Assembly: GCF_019578655.1 (NCBI RefSeq) | Contig: NC_063256.1 | Location: 13,950,001 to 14,014,000 of the forward strand | Direction of reading: 5' to 3' | DNA: 64,000 bases | Source: Ricinus communis | Lineage: Eukaryota; Streptophyta; Magnoliopsida; Malpighiales; Euphorbiaceae | In this document: positions 43,843-55,279 of the stretch, in pieces | How the letters are laid out: the number at the start of each line of letters is the position of its first letter | Position numbering within the stretch: the stretch's first letter is position 1 | Program-made: the position numbers and the translations under genes | Notes under the pieces: model-generated | What the model was told of the DNA's origin: nothing | The model's database searches: none | The model's input: only the letters and a program-made list of their open reading frames with translations

Positions 43843-44520
43843 TGATATGGACATGGCCAAGCTTAAAGATGGACTTGATGGAGAGAACAACAAGAAAATC
43901 AAAGATAAAGCTAAGGATCCATTGAGCATGCTACAAGGCCCAATTACAAGGTCAAGGTCCAAGAAGCTACAAGAAGCCTTAATTGGCTATATGCAAGATT
44001 GGGCTAGTCAAGGAAGCCCAATTGGTCATGCTAGGATAGGCCCAAGTAAAGACACATCTGAATGAGCTTTATTTAATGTTTTGCAAGTCCAAATACATGA
44101 AGACTAATGTGGGCTAATATTTGGGCTGAAATCTCTTCTTTAAGTTCAGAACAATGTTATTGCCTATTTTTCTTATGTGGCAGCTAGTAATAGTTTTACT
44201 AGGGTTTCTTATGTTAGGTGGCTATAAAACGCCCCTTAAGTTGTGTTTTAAAGATTGGAATTTTGATAAAAATTATAGTAGTTGTTTCCTTTGCATATTT
44301 GCTTGAATTCTTGAATTCTTATTGAATGCATAAACTACTTATCAAGGAATTGATCTATCCTTATGGCGTGTTAAGGGTTAGGGTTTAAAGAACTTAGTTT
44401 TCTTTAAGTTCTTGAATTCTTGGGTTTTGAAACTCAATTTGTTCTTGGGTTTCTAAGATAGTAATTCACGGGTTCATAATCATTAGGGTTCGTGGTTCTA
44501 ATCCTTGGAGGTTCTTAACA
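43843..44520 (+). repeat. 5' LTR of A4 (678 bp)
   Basis: TGATATGGACATGG to GGTTCTTAACA. It encodes in its first part the pol tail with [10 protein letters not shown]. It is shorter than the solo LTR at 45244 because about 45 bases near 44407 are missing (the GATCTTGATCAACC region). Confidence 0.92.
44223..44229 (+). promoter_or_regulatory. TATA box in A4 5' LTR (TATAAAA)
   Basis: TATAAAA in the context GTGGCTATAAAACGCC, conserved in other A LTRs (for example near 45626), is the probable core promoter. Confidence 0.6.
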
Positions 44521-44522
44521 TT

Positions 44523-44534
44523 TGGTATCAGAGC
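44523..44534 (+). other. A4 primer-binding site (initiator tRNA-Met)
   Basis: TGGTATCAGAGC two bases after the LTR end TTAACA. The complement is at the same relative place in A2 and A3. Confidence 0.9.
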
Positions 44535-46266
44535 TTTGGCTCTTAAATCAAGTTATTTATCCCTTTTCTTTAAGTTATTGTTTGTTTTTCTTGAGTTCTT
44601 GATATTGTTCTTGAAGTATTCTTGGTATTCTTGAGATCTACATTGTTTAGTTCTTGATTCTTGTAGTTTTTGATTCTGATTCAAAAAAAAAAAACGAAAC
44701 AAGAAAAGAAAAATATCAGATCCGAATTAGCAAAAAAAAAAGAATAGGTATGATTGGTTTGATTGTCTTTGTGAGTGGAAAAAGAAACGTATTTGGTGTT
44801 GAAATCATTGTTCTTGGGGTGATTACATAGATATTAGGGTTGTTAAAATGTTTAGGGAGATTTTCACAATCCTACATAAATAAGGATTTGGTGGCTGTTT
44901 GGGAAGATTCAAAGGGACATTAAATTCCAATGACCTGAGCCCTATACATACCATCTTATTTCAATTGATTCAGCTCTAAATTCGTTTTTGTCCTTCATTT
45001 ATTCTCCTCTTTGTGTGTCTTTTGAGTTTGGGCAGATTTGACACATTTAAAGCATAAAGAGGTAACCTTCTTTCTTGATCAACCTTCTTTGTGATTTTTG
45101 CTTCCTAAATCCGTTCCTTCTTTTCCTATTTCAAGCTGAACTGCATCTTTCTTGTTTCTTACATCTAGATTGTTTCTTCATATGTCATTTGCATCCGTTT
45201 GAAGTTTTCGCTTGTTTGTAGTCCTAACTTTATTGAAAGCGTGTGATATGGACATGGCCAAGCTTAAAGATGGACTCGATGGAGAAGACAACAAGAAAAC
45301 CAAAGATAAAGCTAAGGATCTATTGAGCATGCTACAAGGCCCAATTACAAGGTCAAGGTCCAAGAAGCTACAAGAAGCCTTAATTGGCTATATGCAAGAT
45401 TGGGCTAGTCAAGGAAGCTCAATTGGTCATGCTAGGATAGGCCCAAGTAAAGACACATTTGAAGGGGCTTTATTCAATGTTTTGCAAGTCCAAATACATG
45501 AAGACCAATGTGGGCTAATATTTGGGCTGAAATCTCTTATTTAAGTTCAGAACAATGTTATTGCCTATTTTTCTTATGTGGCAGCTAGGGTTAATAGTTT
45601 TACTAGGGTTTCTTATGTTAGGTGGCTATAAAAACCCCCCTTAAGTTGTGTTTTAAAGATTCGAATTTTGATAAAATTATAGTAGTTGTTTCCTTTGCAT
45701 ATTTGCTTGAATTCTTGAATTCTTGTTGAATGCATAAACCACTTATCAAGGAATTGATCTATCCTTGTGGCGTGTTAAGGGTTAGGGTTTAAAGAACTTA
45801 GTTTTCTTTAGGTTCTGATCTTGATCAACCATACCTTGCAATCTGATTTAAGCAGTTCTTGGGTTTTGAAACTCAATTTGTTCTTGGGTTTCTAAGATAG
45901 TAATTCACGGGTTCATAATCATTAGGGTTCATGGTTCTAATCCTTGGAGGTTCTTAACAGCGTGACTAATTGTTTAATTTTCTTGACTTTTGCGTTTTGC
46001 CTCAACTAAGCTTTTTAGATCATAATTCTTGGTGCATTGCAAGCATAGTGAAATAACTTGATGTGTGGTTATTGATTCACATAAGAGTCCTTGAAAACAA
46101 GCTGAGTGGTGTGAGTTTTCAGCCTTGTGTGATCATTCTTGATTGTGCGAAATACGAGTGACCATCCCCATTAATTGAGAGTAAACACGTGAGGGAGTGT
46201 TGGTGAGGTCCTTAATTTCCTTCGATTTATTTTTTTTCTTTATTGCATACTAACTCTTATTGCAGC
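44535..46266 (+). other. A4 leader with solo LTR insert and putative intron
   Basis: Non-coding leader, interrupted by the solo LTR (45244-45964 including one TSD copy). A donor-like AAGAG/GTAACC lies at 45057-45067. Directly before the gag ATG are TACTAAC (46248-46254), a T-rich stretch and TGCAG (46261-46265), matching branch point and 3' splice site. The branch point and acceptor are also present in A6. Removing the insert, the possible intron would be roughly 480 bases. Splicing is inferred, not shown. Confidence 0.6.
45244..45959 (+). repeat. Solo LTR of family A with TSD GCGTG
   Basis: A complete 716-bp A LTR flanked by GCGTG at 45239-45243 and 45960-45964, sitting inside A4's own leader. 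A3 shows the empty site (complement of AAAGCGTGACTA near 41858-41872). No internal sequence is left, as expected after recombination between two LTRs of one element. Confidence 0.92.
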
Positions 46267-49200
46267 ATGTCAAGTGGTTCTAGTGGAGGTAATAATGTGC
46301 CAACTACCGGCATACCCACAGCACAAATGCATGAAAATGAGAGGGTGCAACGAAGCATAAGAAATATGAATGAGCAAATGGAGAGGTTGCAACTTGACAT
46401 GGCAGCCCAACGAAGGGAAATGGCAACCAATCAACAAGCCATTATGGACCAAATTAATGCACTTGCCCGAGGTCTAGGAAATAGGCTTAATGAAGGGGGG
46501 AATGTGCAAGGTGATCATGGGCAGCCAATTGGGGTGAATGAGGATGATTTTGATGAGGGTTTTGAGGAGTATGATAATGCAGCCTATGGTGGGGTTGGTA
46601 GAGGCATGGGTAGAGGAGCTAGGAGATACCAAAATCTTAGTAGAGTTAGAGGACACTTTGGTGGTGAGTTTGGTGGTTATGGAAACTATGATGATGTTGA
46701 TAGGAACTTAGGTAGTATCAAACTTAGTATTCCTACCTTCTTAGGAAAAACTGATCCGGAGGCATATTTGGAGTGGGAAAAGCGAGTTGACCTTATCTTT
46801 GATTGCCATAACTTTTCAGAGGAGAAAAAGGTGAAATTGGTGGTTACCCAATTTAGTGACTATGCTATAGTTTGGTGGGATCATTTGGTGGTTAGTAGGA
46901 GGAGGAACATGGAAGAGCCTATTGGTAGTTGGATTGCACTCAAAACTATCATGAGAAGGCGTTTTGTACCCAGACATTACCATAGGGAGTTACATCAAAG
47001 ACTCCAATCTTTGAGGCAAGGTACAAGGAGTGTTGAGGATTTTTATAAGGAGATGGAAATGCTCATGAATAGGGCTGATTTGGATGAGGATAGAGAAGCT
47101 ACCATGGCACGATTCATTGGTGGGCTTAATAAGGAGATTGCTGATAGGGTAGAGTTGCAACATTATGTGGAGCTTGAGGAGTTAGTTCACCTTGCAATTA
47201 AGGTGGAAAAGCAACTAAAACCTAAAGGGACAGCAAGGTTTGAATATAAGGGCACTTCGAGTGGGAGGCCACATTGGTCTAGTTCTTGGAAAGGAGGTAA
47301 GAAAGGTGATGATAAGGTTATTCCCAATAACAACAAAGGGAAAAGCATTTCAGGCAACAAAGACACATCTAAACCAGAAATTAACAAAGAAAAGAATAGA
47401 GACATCAAGTGTTTCAAATGCTTGGGGCGTGGCCATATTGCTTCACAATGTCCAAACAAGCGGGCAATGGTGGCTAGAGACCATGGGGAGATTGAAACAG
47501 CAAGTGAAGAGAGTGATAATGATGATGAGATACCACAATTGGAAGACGGCAGCGATGATTGCATTGAGGGTCCTACGGGAGGTGAGCTCTTGGTGGCTAG
47601 GCGCACACTAAGTGTTCAAATGAAGGAAGATGATACCTTGGAGCAGCAAAGAGACAACATTTTCCACACAAGATGCCATGTACAAGGTAAGACTTGTCTT
47701 GTTATTATTAATGGTGGTAGTTGTACAAATGTTGCTAGCACTTTAATGGTTGAAAAATTGGGTTTAAATCTAATTCCACATCCTAGACCTTATAAATTGT
47801 TATGGTTAAATAATTGTGGTGAGATCAAAGTGAATAAGCAAGTTGTTGTACCTTTCACAATTGGTAGATATTCAGATGAGGCGCTATGTGATGTAGTGCC
47901 AATGCATGCTGGCCATATATTGTTAGGTAGGCCATGGGAATTTGATACGGGGGCCTTCCATGATGGCTTTCTAAATAGGTACTCATTTGTGAAGGATGGG
48001 AGAAAAGTTACTTTGACACCTCTTTCTCCTAAGGAAGTGTATGATGACCAATGTAAGTTGGAAAGAGAGAGGCGTGAGGCTGAAAATAACAAAAAGGAAC
48101 ATGAAAACCCAAAGGGTGAGATTCAGCCTAAAGAGAAAACAAAGGCAAAGGGTAGTTTTTTGGCTAGGGAAAGTGAAGTTAGGCATGCATTTCATTCAAG
48201 TCGGATGTTATTTGTTGTTACTTATAAAGATGTATATTTGAACACTACTGAACTTGATCTTTCCTTGCCGAGTGTGTTTGCTAATCTTTTGCAGGAATTT
48301 GCTGATGTCTTTCCCGAGGAAATGCCAAGTGGATTACCTCCTCAAAGAGGGATAGAACATCAAATAGACTTCATACCCGGGGCTTCCATACCAAATAGAC
48401 CAGCCTATAGAAGTAATCCAGAGGAGACAAAGGAGCTTCAAAGGCAAGTGGAAGAACTGATGTCAAAGGGGTATGTGCGTGAGAGCTTAAGTCCTTGTGC
48501 GGTTCCAGTGATTTTGGTTCCAAAGAAGGATGGCACATGGAGAATGTGTGTGGACTGTCGTGCAATCAATAAAATAACGGTAAAGTATCGTCATCCCATT
48601 CCTAGGTTAGATGATATGCTTGATGAGTTGCATGGTGCATGTTTGTTTACTAAGATTGATTTGCGTTCTGGTTATTATCAAATTTGCATGAAAACTGGTG
48701 ATGAGTGGAAAACGGCTTTTAAGACTAAATACGGTCTATATGAGTGGTTAGTTATGCCGTTTGGGCTTACAAATGCACCTAGTACTTTTATGAGATTGAT
48801 GAACCATGTCTTGCATGAGTGTCTTGGTAAATTTGTGGTTGTGTATTTTGATGATATCTTAGTTTATTCCAAGTCCATTGATGATCATGTCATGCATGTG
48901 CGTAGGATTCTAGACATTCTTAGGGTAGAAAAATTGTATGCCAATTTAAAAAAGTGTGCTTTTTGCATGGATAAAGTTAATTTCCTTGGTTTTGTCGTTA
49001 GTTCAAAGGGGCTCGAGGTTGATGTGGAGAAAGTGAAAGCAATTAGGGAGTGGCCAACACCTAAAAACATTAGCCAAGTTAGGAGTTTTCATGGCTTGGC
49101 TAGTTTCTATAGGAGGTTCATTAAGGACTTTAGTAGTATAGCTGCACCTTTGAATGAAATTGTCAAGAAAAACGTTGGGTTTACTTGGGGTGATGCACAA

Positions 49201-51033
49201 GAACATGCTTTTAATATGCTTAAAGATAAGTTGTGTATTGAGTGTGATGCTAGTGGCATTGGGATTGGTGCTGTTTTGATGCAAGAAGGCAGACCTATAT
49301 GCTATTTTAGTGAAAAACTAAATGGAGCAGCCCTCCGGTACCCAACCTATGACAAAGAACTCTATGCTTTGGTTCGGGCCTTGCAAACATGGCAACACTA
49401 TTTATGGCCCAAAGAATTTGTCATCCACACGGATCATGAGAGTTTGAAGCATCTCAAGGGGCAAGACAAATTGAACCGAAGACATGCTAAGTGGATGGAG
49501 TTCATTGAGACATTCCCATATGTGATCAAATACAAGAAAGGTAAGGAGAATGTGGTTGCTGATGCACTATCTCGAAGGTATGCTTTACTTACTACTCTTG
49601 ATTCTAAATTGCTGGGCTTCGAGTTCATAAAAGAGTTGTATGTGAGTGATAATGATTTCAGCGGCATGTTTACAACTTGTGCTAATGGGGCTGTTTCTGC
49701 TGATTTTTATGTGTTTGAGGGATTTCTTTTCAAGAAAAATCGCCTTTGTATTCCTAATTGTTCTTTGCGGGCTGTATTGGTTAGGGAAGCACACGGGGGC
49801 GGTTTAATGGGTCATTTTGGGGTGCAAAAGACTTATGATATTCTGATTGAGCATTTTTATTGGCCATGCATGAAACGTGATGTGCATAAAATTTGTGGTC
49901 AATGCATTGTGTGTTTGAAAGCTAAGTCCAAACTGCAACCCCATGGGTTATATACACCTTTACCTATTCCTGATGTTCCTTGGACAAATTTGTCTATGGA
50001 CTTTGTGCTTGGTTTGCCGAGATCTAGGAAAGGTAGAGATAGTATATTTGTTGTTGTGGATAGGTTTAGTAAAATGGTTCACTTTATCCCTTGCCATAAA
50101 AGTGATGATGCTGTCCATATTTCTGATTTGTTTCTTAGAGAAGTTGTGCGTTTGCATGGAGTACCTAAGACCATTGTTAGTGATAGAGATGTTAAATTTC
50201 TAAGTCACTTTTGGCGTGTGCTATGGGGTAAGTTAGGAACTAAATTGCTTTATTCTACTACTTGCCATCCACAGACAGATGGACAAACTGAAGTTGTGAA
50301 TAGGACTTTAATTCAATTGCTTCGTGCTTTGATTTCTAGGAATTTAAAATCTTGGGAGGATTTGTTGCCATATGTTGAATTTGCATATAATAGAGCTGTT
50401 CATAGCACTACACACACTTCACCATTTGAAATTGTATATGGTTTTAATCCTTTAACTCCTATTGATTTGATTCCTTTGCCTCTTAACAAGCTTGTTAGTG
50501 TTGAAGGTTCTTCTAAGGCAGATTTGGTTAAAAAGCTACACAAACAAGTTCAAGAGAGAATTGAGAAGCAAAATGCAAAAGTGGCCGAGAGGGTTAATAA
50601 AGGACGAATTCCAATGGTATTCCAACCTGGAGATTGGGTTTGGGTGCATTTTCACAAAGAAAGGGTCCCAAATCAAAGAAAGTCTAAACTAAGTCCGAGG
50701 GGTGATGGTCCATTTCAAGTCCTTGAGAGGATCAATGACAATGCCTACAAGATTGATTTGAAAGGTGAGTATAATGTGAGTGGTACATTTAATGTAGCTG
50801 ATTTGAGTCCTTTTGATGTAGGTGATGAACTTGATCCGAGGACGAATCATCCTAAAGAAGGAGGGAATGATATGGACATGGCCAAGCTTAAAGATGGACT
50901 TGATGGAGAGAACAACAAGAAAATCAAAGATAAAGCTAAGGATCCATTGAGCATGCTACAAGGCCCAATTACAAGGTCAAGGTCCAAGAAGCTACAAGAA
51001 GCCTTAATTGGCGAGGTGCCTCTTTGGTCTTAG
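46267..51033 (+). CDS. gag-pol: A4 Gag-Pol polyprotein (open, but key residues altered)
   Basis: Uninterrupted frame from 46243. The ATG at 46267 ([10 protein letters not shown]) is preferred because it directly follows the TGCAG acceptor-like site and is kept in A6. Numbering from 46243: Gag core near 165-330; knuckle [14 protein letters not shown] 390-403; protease region [11 protein letters not shown] with Asn490 where B, C and D have the catalytic Asp; RT with YFDD at 868-871; RNase H near 1000-1120; HHCC finger and DDE integrase (SMDFVLG, SDRDVKF, TEVVNRT) to about 1450; GPY/F; tail [10 protein letters not shown] in the LTR. About 15 residues are missing in frame just before RNase H (KDKLC joined to IECDASG). 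The last residues (EVPLWS) come from caulimovirid DNA. It is open but probably not functional. Confidence 0.9.
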   Translation: MSSGSSGGNNVPTTGIPTAQMHENERVQRSIRNMNEQMERLQLDMAAQRREMATNQQAIMDQINALARGLGNRLNEGGNVQGDHGQPIGVNEDDFDEGFEEYDNAAYGGVGRGMGRGARRYQNLSRVRGHFGGEFGGYGNYDDVDRNLGSIKLSIPTFLGKTDPEAYLEWEKRVDLIFDCHNFSEEKKVKLVVTQFSDYAIVWWDHLVVSRRRNMEEPIGSWIALKTIMRRRFVPRHYHRELHQRLQSLRQGTRSVEDFYKEMEMLMNRADLDEDREATMARFIGGLNKEIADRVELQHYVELEELVHLAIKVEKQLKPKGTARFEYKGTSSGRPHWSSSWKGGKKGDDKVIPNNNKGKSISGNKDTSKPEINKEKNRDIKCFKCLGRGHIASQCPNKRAMVARDHGEIETASEESDNDDEIPQLEDGSDDCIEGPTGGELLVARRTLSVQMKEDDTLEQQRDNIFHTRCHVQGKTCLVIINGGSCTNVASTLMVEKLGLNLIPHPRPYKLLWLNNCGEIKVNKQVVVPFTIGRYSDEALCDVVPMHAGHILLGRPWEFDTGAFHDGFLNRYSFVKDGRKVTLTPLSPKEVYDDQCKLERERREAENNKKEHENPKGEIQPKEKTKAKGSFLARESEVRHAFHSSRMLFVVTYKDVYLNTTELDLSLPSVFANLLQEFADVFPEEMPSGLPPQRGIEHQIDFIPGASIPNRPAYRSNPEETKELQRQVEELMSKGYVRESLSPCAVPVILVPKKDGTWRMCVDCRAINKITVKYRHPIPRLDDMLDELHGACLFTKIDLRSGYYQICMKTGDEWKTAFKTKYGLYEWLVMPFGLTNAPSTFMRLMNHVLHECLGKFVVVYFDDILVYSKSIDDHVMHVRRILDILRVEKLYANLKKCAFCMDKVNFLGFVVSSKGLEVDVEKVKAIREWPTPKNISQVRSFHGLASFYRRFIKDFSSIAAPLNEIVKKNVGFTWGDAQEHAFNMLKDKLCIECDASGIGIGAVLMQEGRPICYFSEKLNGAALRYPTYDKELYALVRALQTWQHYLWPKEFVIHTDHESLKHLKGQDKLNRRHAKWMEFIETFPYVIKYKKGKENVVADALSRRYALLTTLDSKLLGFEFIKELYVSDNDFSGMFTTCANGAVSADFYVFEGFLFKKNRLCIPNCSLRAVLVREAHGGGLMGHFGVQKTYDILIEHFYWPCMKRDVHKICGQCIVCLKAKSKLQPHGLYTPLPIPDVPWTNLSMDFVLGLPRSRKGRDSIFVVVDRFSKMVHFIPCHKSDDAVHISDLFLREVVRLHGVPKTIVSDRDVKFLSHFWRVLWGKLGTKLLYSTTCHPQTDGQTEVVNRTLIQLLRALISRNLKSWEDLLPYVEFAYNRAVHSTTHTSPFEIVYGFNPLTPIDLIPLPLNKLVSVEGSSKADLVKKLHKQVQERIEKQNAKVAERVNKGRIPMVFQPGDWVWVHFHKERVPNQRKSKLSPRGDGPFQVLERINDNAYKIDLKGEYNVSGTFNVADLSPFDVGDELDPRTNHPKEGGNDMDMAKLKDGLDGENNKKIKDKAKDPLSMLQGPITRSRSKKLQEALIGEVPLWS
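50854..50867 (+). other. Polypurine tract of A4
   Basis: AAAGAAGGAGGGAA abuts the 3' LTR start TGATATGG. It is in frame within the polyprotein (KEGGN). Confidence 0.85.
50868..51012 (+). repeat. 3' LTR of A4, truncated to 145 bp
   Basis: Identical by eye to the first 145 bases of the 5' LTR. It breaks off after GCCTTAATTGGC, where the sequence becomes caulimovirid leader (GAGGTGCCTC). Confidence 0.9.
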
Positions 51034-51122
51034 CTTAAAGAAACTCTCTTGCCTTGAGTAAGGATATTCTCCTTGAGTTTACAGCATGAGGATTATAGCA
51101 TGAACAGCTCTCGGCGTCATCC

Positions 51123-51134
51123 TGGTATCAGAGC
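51123..51134 (+). other. Caulimovirid primer-binding site (initiator tRNA-Met)
   Basis: TGGTATCAGAGC within CTGGTATCAGAGCCTCTGG. Caulimovirids, like these gypsy elements, prime reverse transcription with initiator tRNA-Met. No LTR precedes it, which separates this from the retrotransposon copies. Confidence 0.85.
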
Positions 51135-51167
51135 CTCTGGTTGAGAGAAGAAGAAATTGATAAGATC

Positions 51168-52130
51168 ATGGAAACAACTTCAAATCCAATTGTCCAAGCC
51201 TCTTCCCTCTCACTACCTACTTCATGTAAACAGTATATTACAGATAAGATCGATAATCTAGTAGAAATTTCCCATATTCCCGAAACCGCTCAAATTCAAA
51301 ACTCTCTTGTCCCAATTCTCAACCCTTATGCTGTCTTTCGACGCAACCAGTCTTTTTCTAGACAACTGAGACATATTATTTCTAGACCTTCTGTCAACAT
51401 AAAGGAATATGTACAGTCGTCTTCCCTTTCTCAGTGTGTTCTCTCAGAACCACTCAACAAGACGTGAATTTAGAAATTCCACCTCATTTCATCCAACAGT
51501 GGAGACAATGAAGTATACCCATCTCCACTTGGAGCCATCAGACTTGTTCTCTCCTATCATGGGAGATAAGGACTTCCGATTCACAGCAGACTCTCCTTGT
51601 TAGATACCCGGTATCTAAATTATGAACATGCCGTAATCGGCTCTATTGCTACAACACTGAATGGAGCGTAGTGCTAACGTTCTTCCCTAATTTCAACATG
51701 TCATTAGAAGATTCACATCTTAGTCAGGGCCTTGAAGGTTCAAGTCCAGGATTACAGTGGCCGATCAGTTGCCGATACCATTTCGGCTACTCTTCATCAT
51801 CGGATGGTTTCTGAGGCTTCAAGACCATGCAATAAATCTGCAGACCCCGTGGTCTCTAGCGGAGACGCATTATTTATCTTTACTGACAGTGGTCTTACTC
51901 CCACTATAGTTCAAACTCCTAGGCAATTGCCTAGAGAAGAACTGGAGAAGTTGATTCCCTCTGTTTGGATCACAAATTATGAGAAACTTCACCAAAGCTC
52001 ACAGCCTGTCCAGAAACAAGATCCAATATTCATCAAACAGCTTGACAAGTCCGCTCAAGGTTTCATATCTATCATCATCTTCAAATCCTCATACTATCTC
52101 TATGATTCAACCAAGACAGAGATCTTATGA
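51168..52130 (+). pseudogene. Caulimovirid movement protein, broken (copy 2)
   Basis: ATG at 51168, 34 bases after the primer site, begins METTSNPIVQASSLSLPTS. The frame is open for about 100 codons to near 51467, then shifts. The central 30K-type motifs are in disturbed frames: the GAIRLVLSYHGR region near 51530 and the LLDTRYLNYEHAVIG region near 51597-51645 (broken by a base change making TAG). The region 51780-52130 corresponds to the C-terminal part. Copy 1 keeps the central part better and this copy keeps the N-terminus better. Confidence 0.75.
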
Positions 52131-54519
52131 GAAGAAAATTCCCATTCAGCCAGTCAAACGGGTGGGAAGTTTATAAAGGCAAGATTAATGGTCATTTCAT
52201 TTGGGATGTTAATCCCTCCAGATGTGATCTTGGATGTAACTGCCAAGATGATCTGGATGATCTAGAAATCGGATCAAAGGGGACTAAGACTTGGAAAAGA
52301 AAACATACATGTTCTAGTCCACCTAGATATGATGACAAAGATGATGATCAACCTGATTCCATTCAGGTTCCTGCAAAAAACAAGAAAGAAAGACCTTGGA
52401 TCGGTCTTCCACCAGAGAAGAACAAACCGATGTCCAATGATGACTATCTAAAGAGATGCTTTGAAATATTGAAAGAAGGACTCTTGAATTGTCCTCCTCC
52501 TCCAATGGTTTGCTCCTGTTCTTTTGAGCCAGTAAAGATCCCAGAGTCTGTCGCAGTGCCATGTTTTATGGTCAACTCAGAAGAATTTCCTCCTCTGGCG
52601 AGGAAAGAAAATGAACAGACCAAGGCTCCTGCCCGTCCTTTTATTGTGAAGGATACAGTCCAACCTGCAGGCAGTTTGGCCCCCCTCTTAGCTGCTGAAG
52701 AAGTTTTGAACTGGCAGACAAACAATGCTGTTGCCCAGAATCATTATCTGGAAAAGATTGACAATAGACTCTCAGAAGTCTATGAAAAAACCAGTTCCAT
52801 AGAAGCTCATGTCACCTCATTCAGAGAAGAAGCCTTACGGATGCACACGAAGCTTTCGTCTAGGCTATTTAAACTTGAGCAGGAGATGGAATAGATTCTG
52901 GCAACTCAGCCTACATCACCTTTATTCTGGCAAAAGGATAAAGAGATCTTAAGGCTGAAAGAGCAGCTCCGGGAAATAGAAAGAGATCTTTACCCTTCCA
53001 AACAATCTACCTCTTCTCAACTAAATTTTCCTATTTCTACACCACACCCTTTCATGTCCACGGTTATGCCTGTTAAACAATATGCTACTATCTCAGACTT
53101 GGTGCCTCGAGCATCCAAACCGGCATCCAAACCTGCAAAAAGGACATCCTCAACTCCCTCATCCTTTCCATCCAAGCCTTCAAAGGATAAAGGGCCTACT
53201 AAAACACAGATGGCTATACAGCAAAACCCTCCTATCTTTACGGAGTCTACCCCTTCCTCAACTGGGTCGTATATTTCAGATTCAGATCGGTCTCAGTTTG
53301 AATTACAAGATTGACTCTTCCTCTTCCGATCGAGGAACTGATATCTCTGTATCAACGAGTTTGGAACACAAGGTCCTCGGTGTTGATGAACATACCGCAA
53401 GAGCCCTGAGATTACAGGAAGAAATCAAGAATTAGAGTCTCTTGCTCCGAACATCCTTTCCGCCAAAACCAGATTCCGGTCCCTGGTTCTCTTTAGATAC
53501 CGTACCTCCATCACAATGGCGTAACAAGATTTTAGAATTCAATGCTTGGCTTGATCTCCAAATGATAAACCCTCAAGCTAGTCTCCAAGCTCGCCTTAAT
53601 GTAATTCACATCAAGGTTCACTGGCACATTACGGGAATGGTTCTCTCACTTGTCTGAATACCAGCAGCTTCAATTTGTTCAACTTGGTTCTATCACTCAA
53701 GCTCTGGCACAAATCCATCAACAGTTTCTAGGAGACTACAATTTAATTTTCAGACAAAGAAAACAAGAGTACTTTGATCGCAAATGCTGTTCTATGAAGA
53801 GAAAAGATCTAGAAGTTCACTATGTTCATATGTCCAAACTCTATTATGAACTCGCCGGGCCCAATAGTGATGATCTCAAATATACTTTTGTCAGCTCTCT
53901 GCCTGAAGAAATGCACCCTGAAATTCAACGCATGATGACAGAAACTCACAGAGATATCACTCATATTTCTCTCGGAGAAATCTGGCAATTCACCCTGGCC
54001 ACTCTAGACAAGATGTGTGAACAGCAGAAACTTTTCAAAAAGATTGCAAAAGGAGAAGCATTGCTAAGAAACTTATGCAACAGGGATTATCTCCAAATCA
54101 AATGCAAAGAGAAACACTGTGACTGCAGATCAAAGAAGAAAAAGCATTTTTCTTCTCATTCAAAGGAATCTTCTCATTACAAGCAAAGAAAGGGAAGGAA
54201 GATACGCTGGTTCAAAAGGAAATCGACAAACAAGCGTAAATCAGATCGGTGCTACATCTGTGGCCAAAGAGGGCACTATGCAAAGAAATGCCCTAACAAG
54301 CCGAATCAGACTGTTGCTCTTCTTCATCAATTAAAAGACTCATGTCCAGAAGATCTATCTGACCATGACCTTGAGTCTCTTTTCTCAGAAGAAGAAATGG
54401 CGTCTTCTCAGACTCTATTTGCCATTCCGTACTCAGACAACAGCACAGATGATGAAAATTCTTCAGACGAAGAAACATCTATTCTTACTATTGGTCCTGC
54501 TGATGTGGAAAAGGAATAG
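52127..54519 (+). pseudogene. Caulimovirid coat protein region with zinc knuckle, broken (copy 2)
   Basis: The first frame (52127-52894) holds CDLGCNCQDDLDD, FPPLARKENEQ and a coiled-coil-like end, and stops at a TAG near 52892 that interrupts the LEQEME stretch. Small breaks occur near 53310, 53430 and 53600-53650. The coat core (FRQRKQEYFDRKCCSMKRK; LPEEMHPEIQRMM) and the CCHC knuckle CYICGQRGHYAKKC (near 54250-54292) are in one open frame of 289 codons (53650-54519), followed by an acidic Ser/Asp-rich end. The frame closes 20 bases into the D4 LTR. It is a dead copy. Confidence 0.75.
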
Positions 54520-55279
54520 GATCGTTTTTGGAATGAGTTTGAGTACTTTGAATGGTAGGGAGCAAATAAAAGAACACGACACTAAGTAAAGCACTCTCAA
54601 ACTTCTACTCTCAAACACTAAGTAGTAAGAGCAAAAGGGCGTGTAAACACAAAGTAAAACACTTAGAATAATTTCACAAAGAAATCAGATTTGTTTTCAA
54701 CTCTCAATGCCTATAACACTTGGCCATGAGTTCTATTTATACTCAACCACTAGAAGAGTTACATGACATAGATAAACTCTTCAACTTCCTCCTAAAAACT
54801 GACCAGCTACAAGGATTCACATTCCCTTGTAACATCCCTAATTAAACAGCAAATAAAAGTGCTAAATAAAGAAAATCTTTGTAACAGCTATTAAAGGCTG
54901 ATTACAAAGGTTTTATTACACACTTAAAACTGAAATTCTAACAGCAAATTAAACAAAGAATAACTCCAAAAACGTCCACCTTTATGAACAGCAAAAACTG
55001 AACATAATGAGCAGCAAATAGAGTAAGGAATAACTCCAAAAACGTCCACCTTTATGAACAACAAAAACTGAACATAATGAGCAGCAAATATTCCCCTTCT
55101 CAAGCTTTTATTCAACCATCCAATTAAGGCAAGTGATAAAGGTTTGTTTTGATGAGAATCCCATGAAATGTTCTGATCTTTGCTTAGCATTTTCATGCAC
55201 TAGCAAGGCATGGACCGTAGCATCATTATCTTGCACTTGAGCTGTGTGATGGACCTCTTGTTGGACTGATTCCATATCA
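54501..55279 (-). repeat. 3' LTR of D4 (779 bp)
   Basis: TGATGTGG at the left end and CCATATCA at the right end (D termini in complement). U3 direct repeats near 54955-55080; TATA complement near 54730. Confidence 0.92.

Larger units (their letters stand above)
43843..51012 (+). mobile_element. A4: family A element with long open gag-pol frame, 3' LTR truncated
   Basis: 5' LTR 43843-44520, primer site 44523-44534, leader to 46266 (with a solo A LTR inserted at 45244), polyprotein from 46267, polypurine tract 50854-50867 and only the first 145 bp of the 3' LTR (50868-51012), where caulimovirid copy 2 takes over. The 145-bp 3' LTR part is identical to the 5' LTR, including variants (GAGAACAACAAGAAAATC) not found in the other A LTRs. 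That identity confirms the pair. Confidence 0.92.
51013..54500 (+). mobile_element. Endogenous caulimovirid copy 2 (leader, MP, CP part)
   Basis: Homologous to copy 1 but with an extra ~110 bases of leader before the primer site (51123-51134). It carries movement protein and coat protein regions and ends past the zinc knuckle at the D4 LTR, about 120 bases further than copy 1. Protease, RT and RNase H are absent. The two copies are clearly diverged, with separate stops and frameshifts, so they are not a recent duplication of one damaged copy. Confidence 0.8.
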
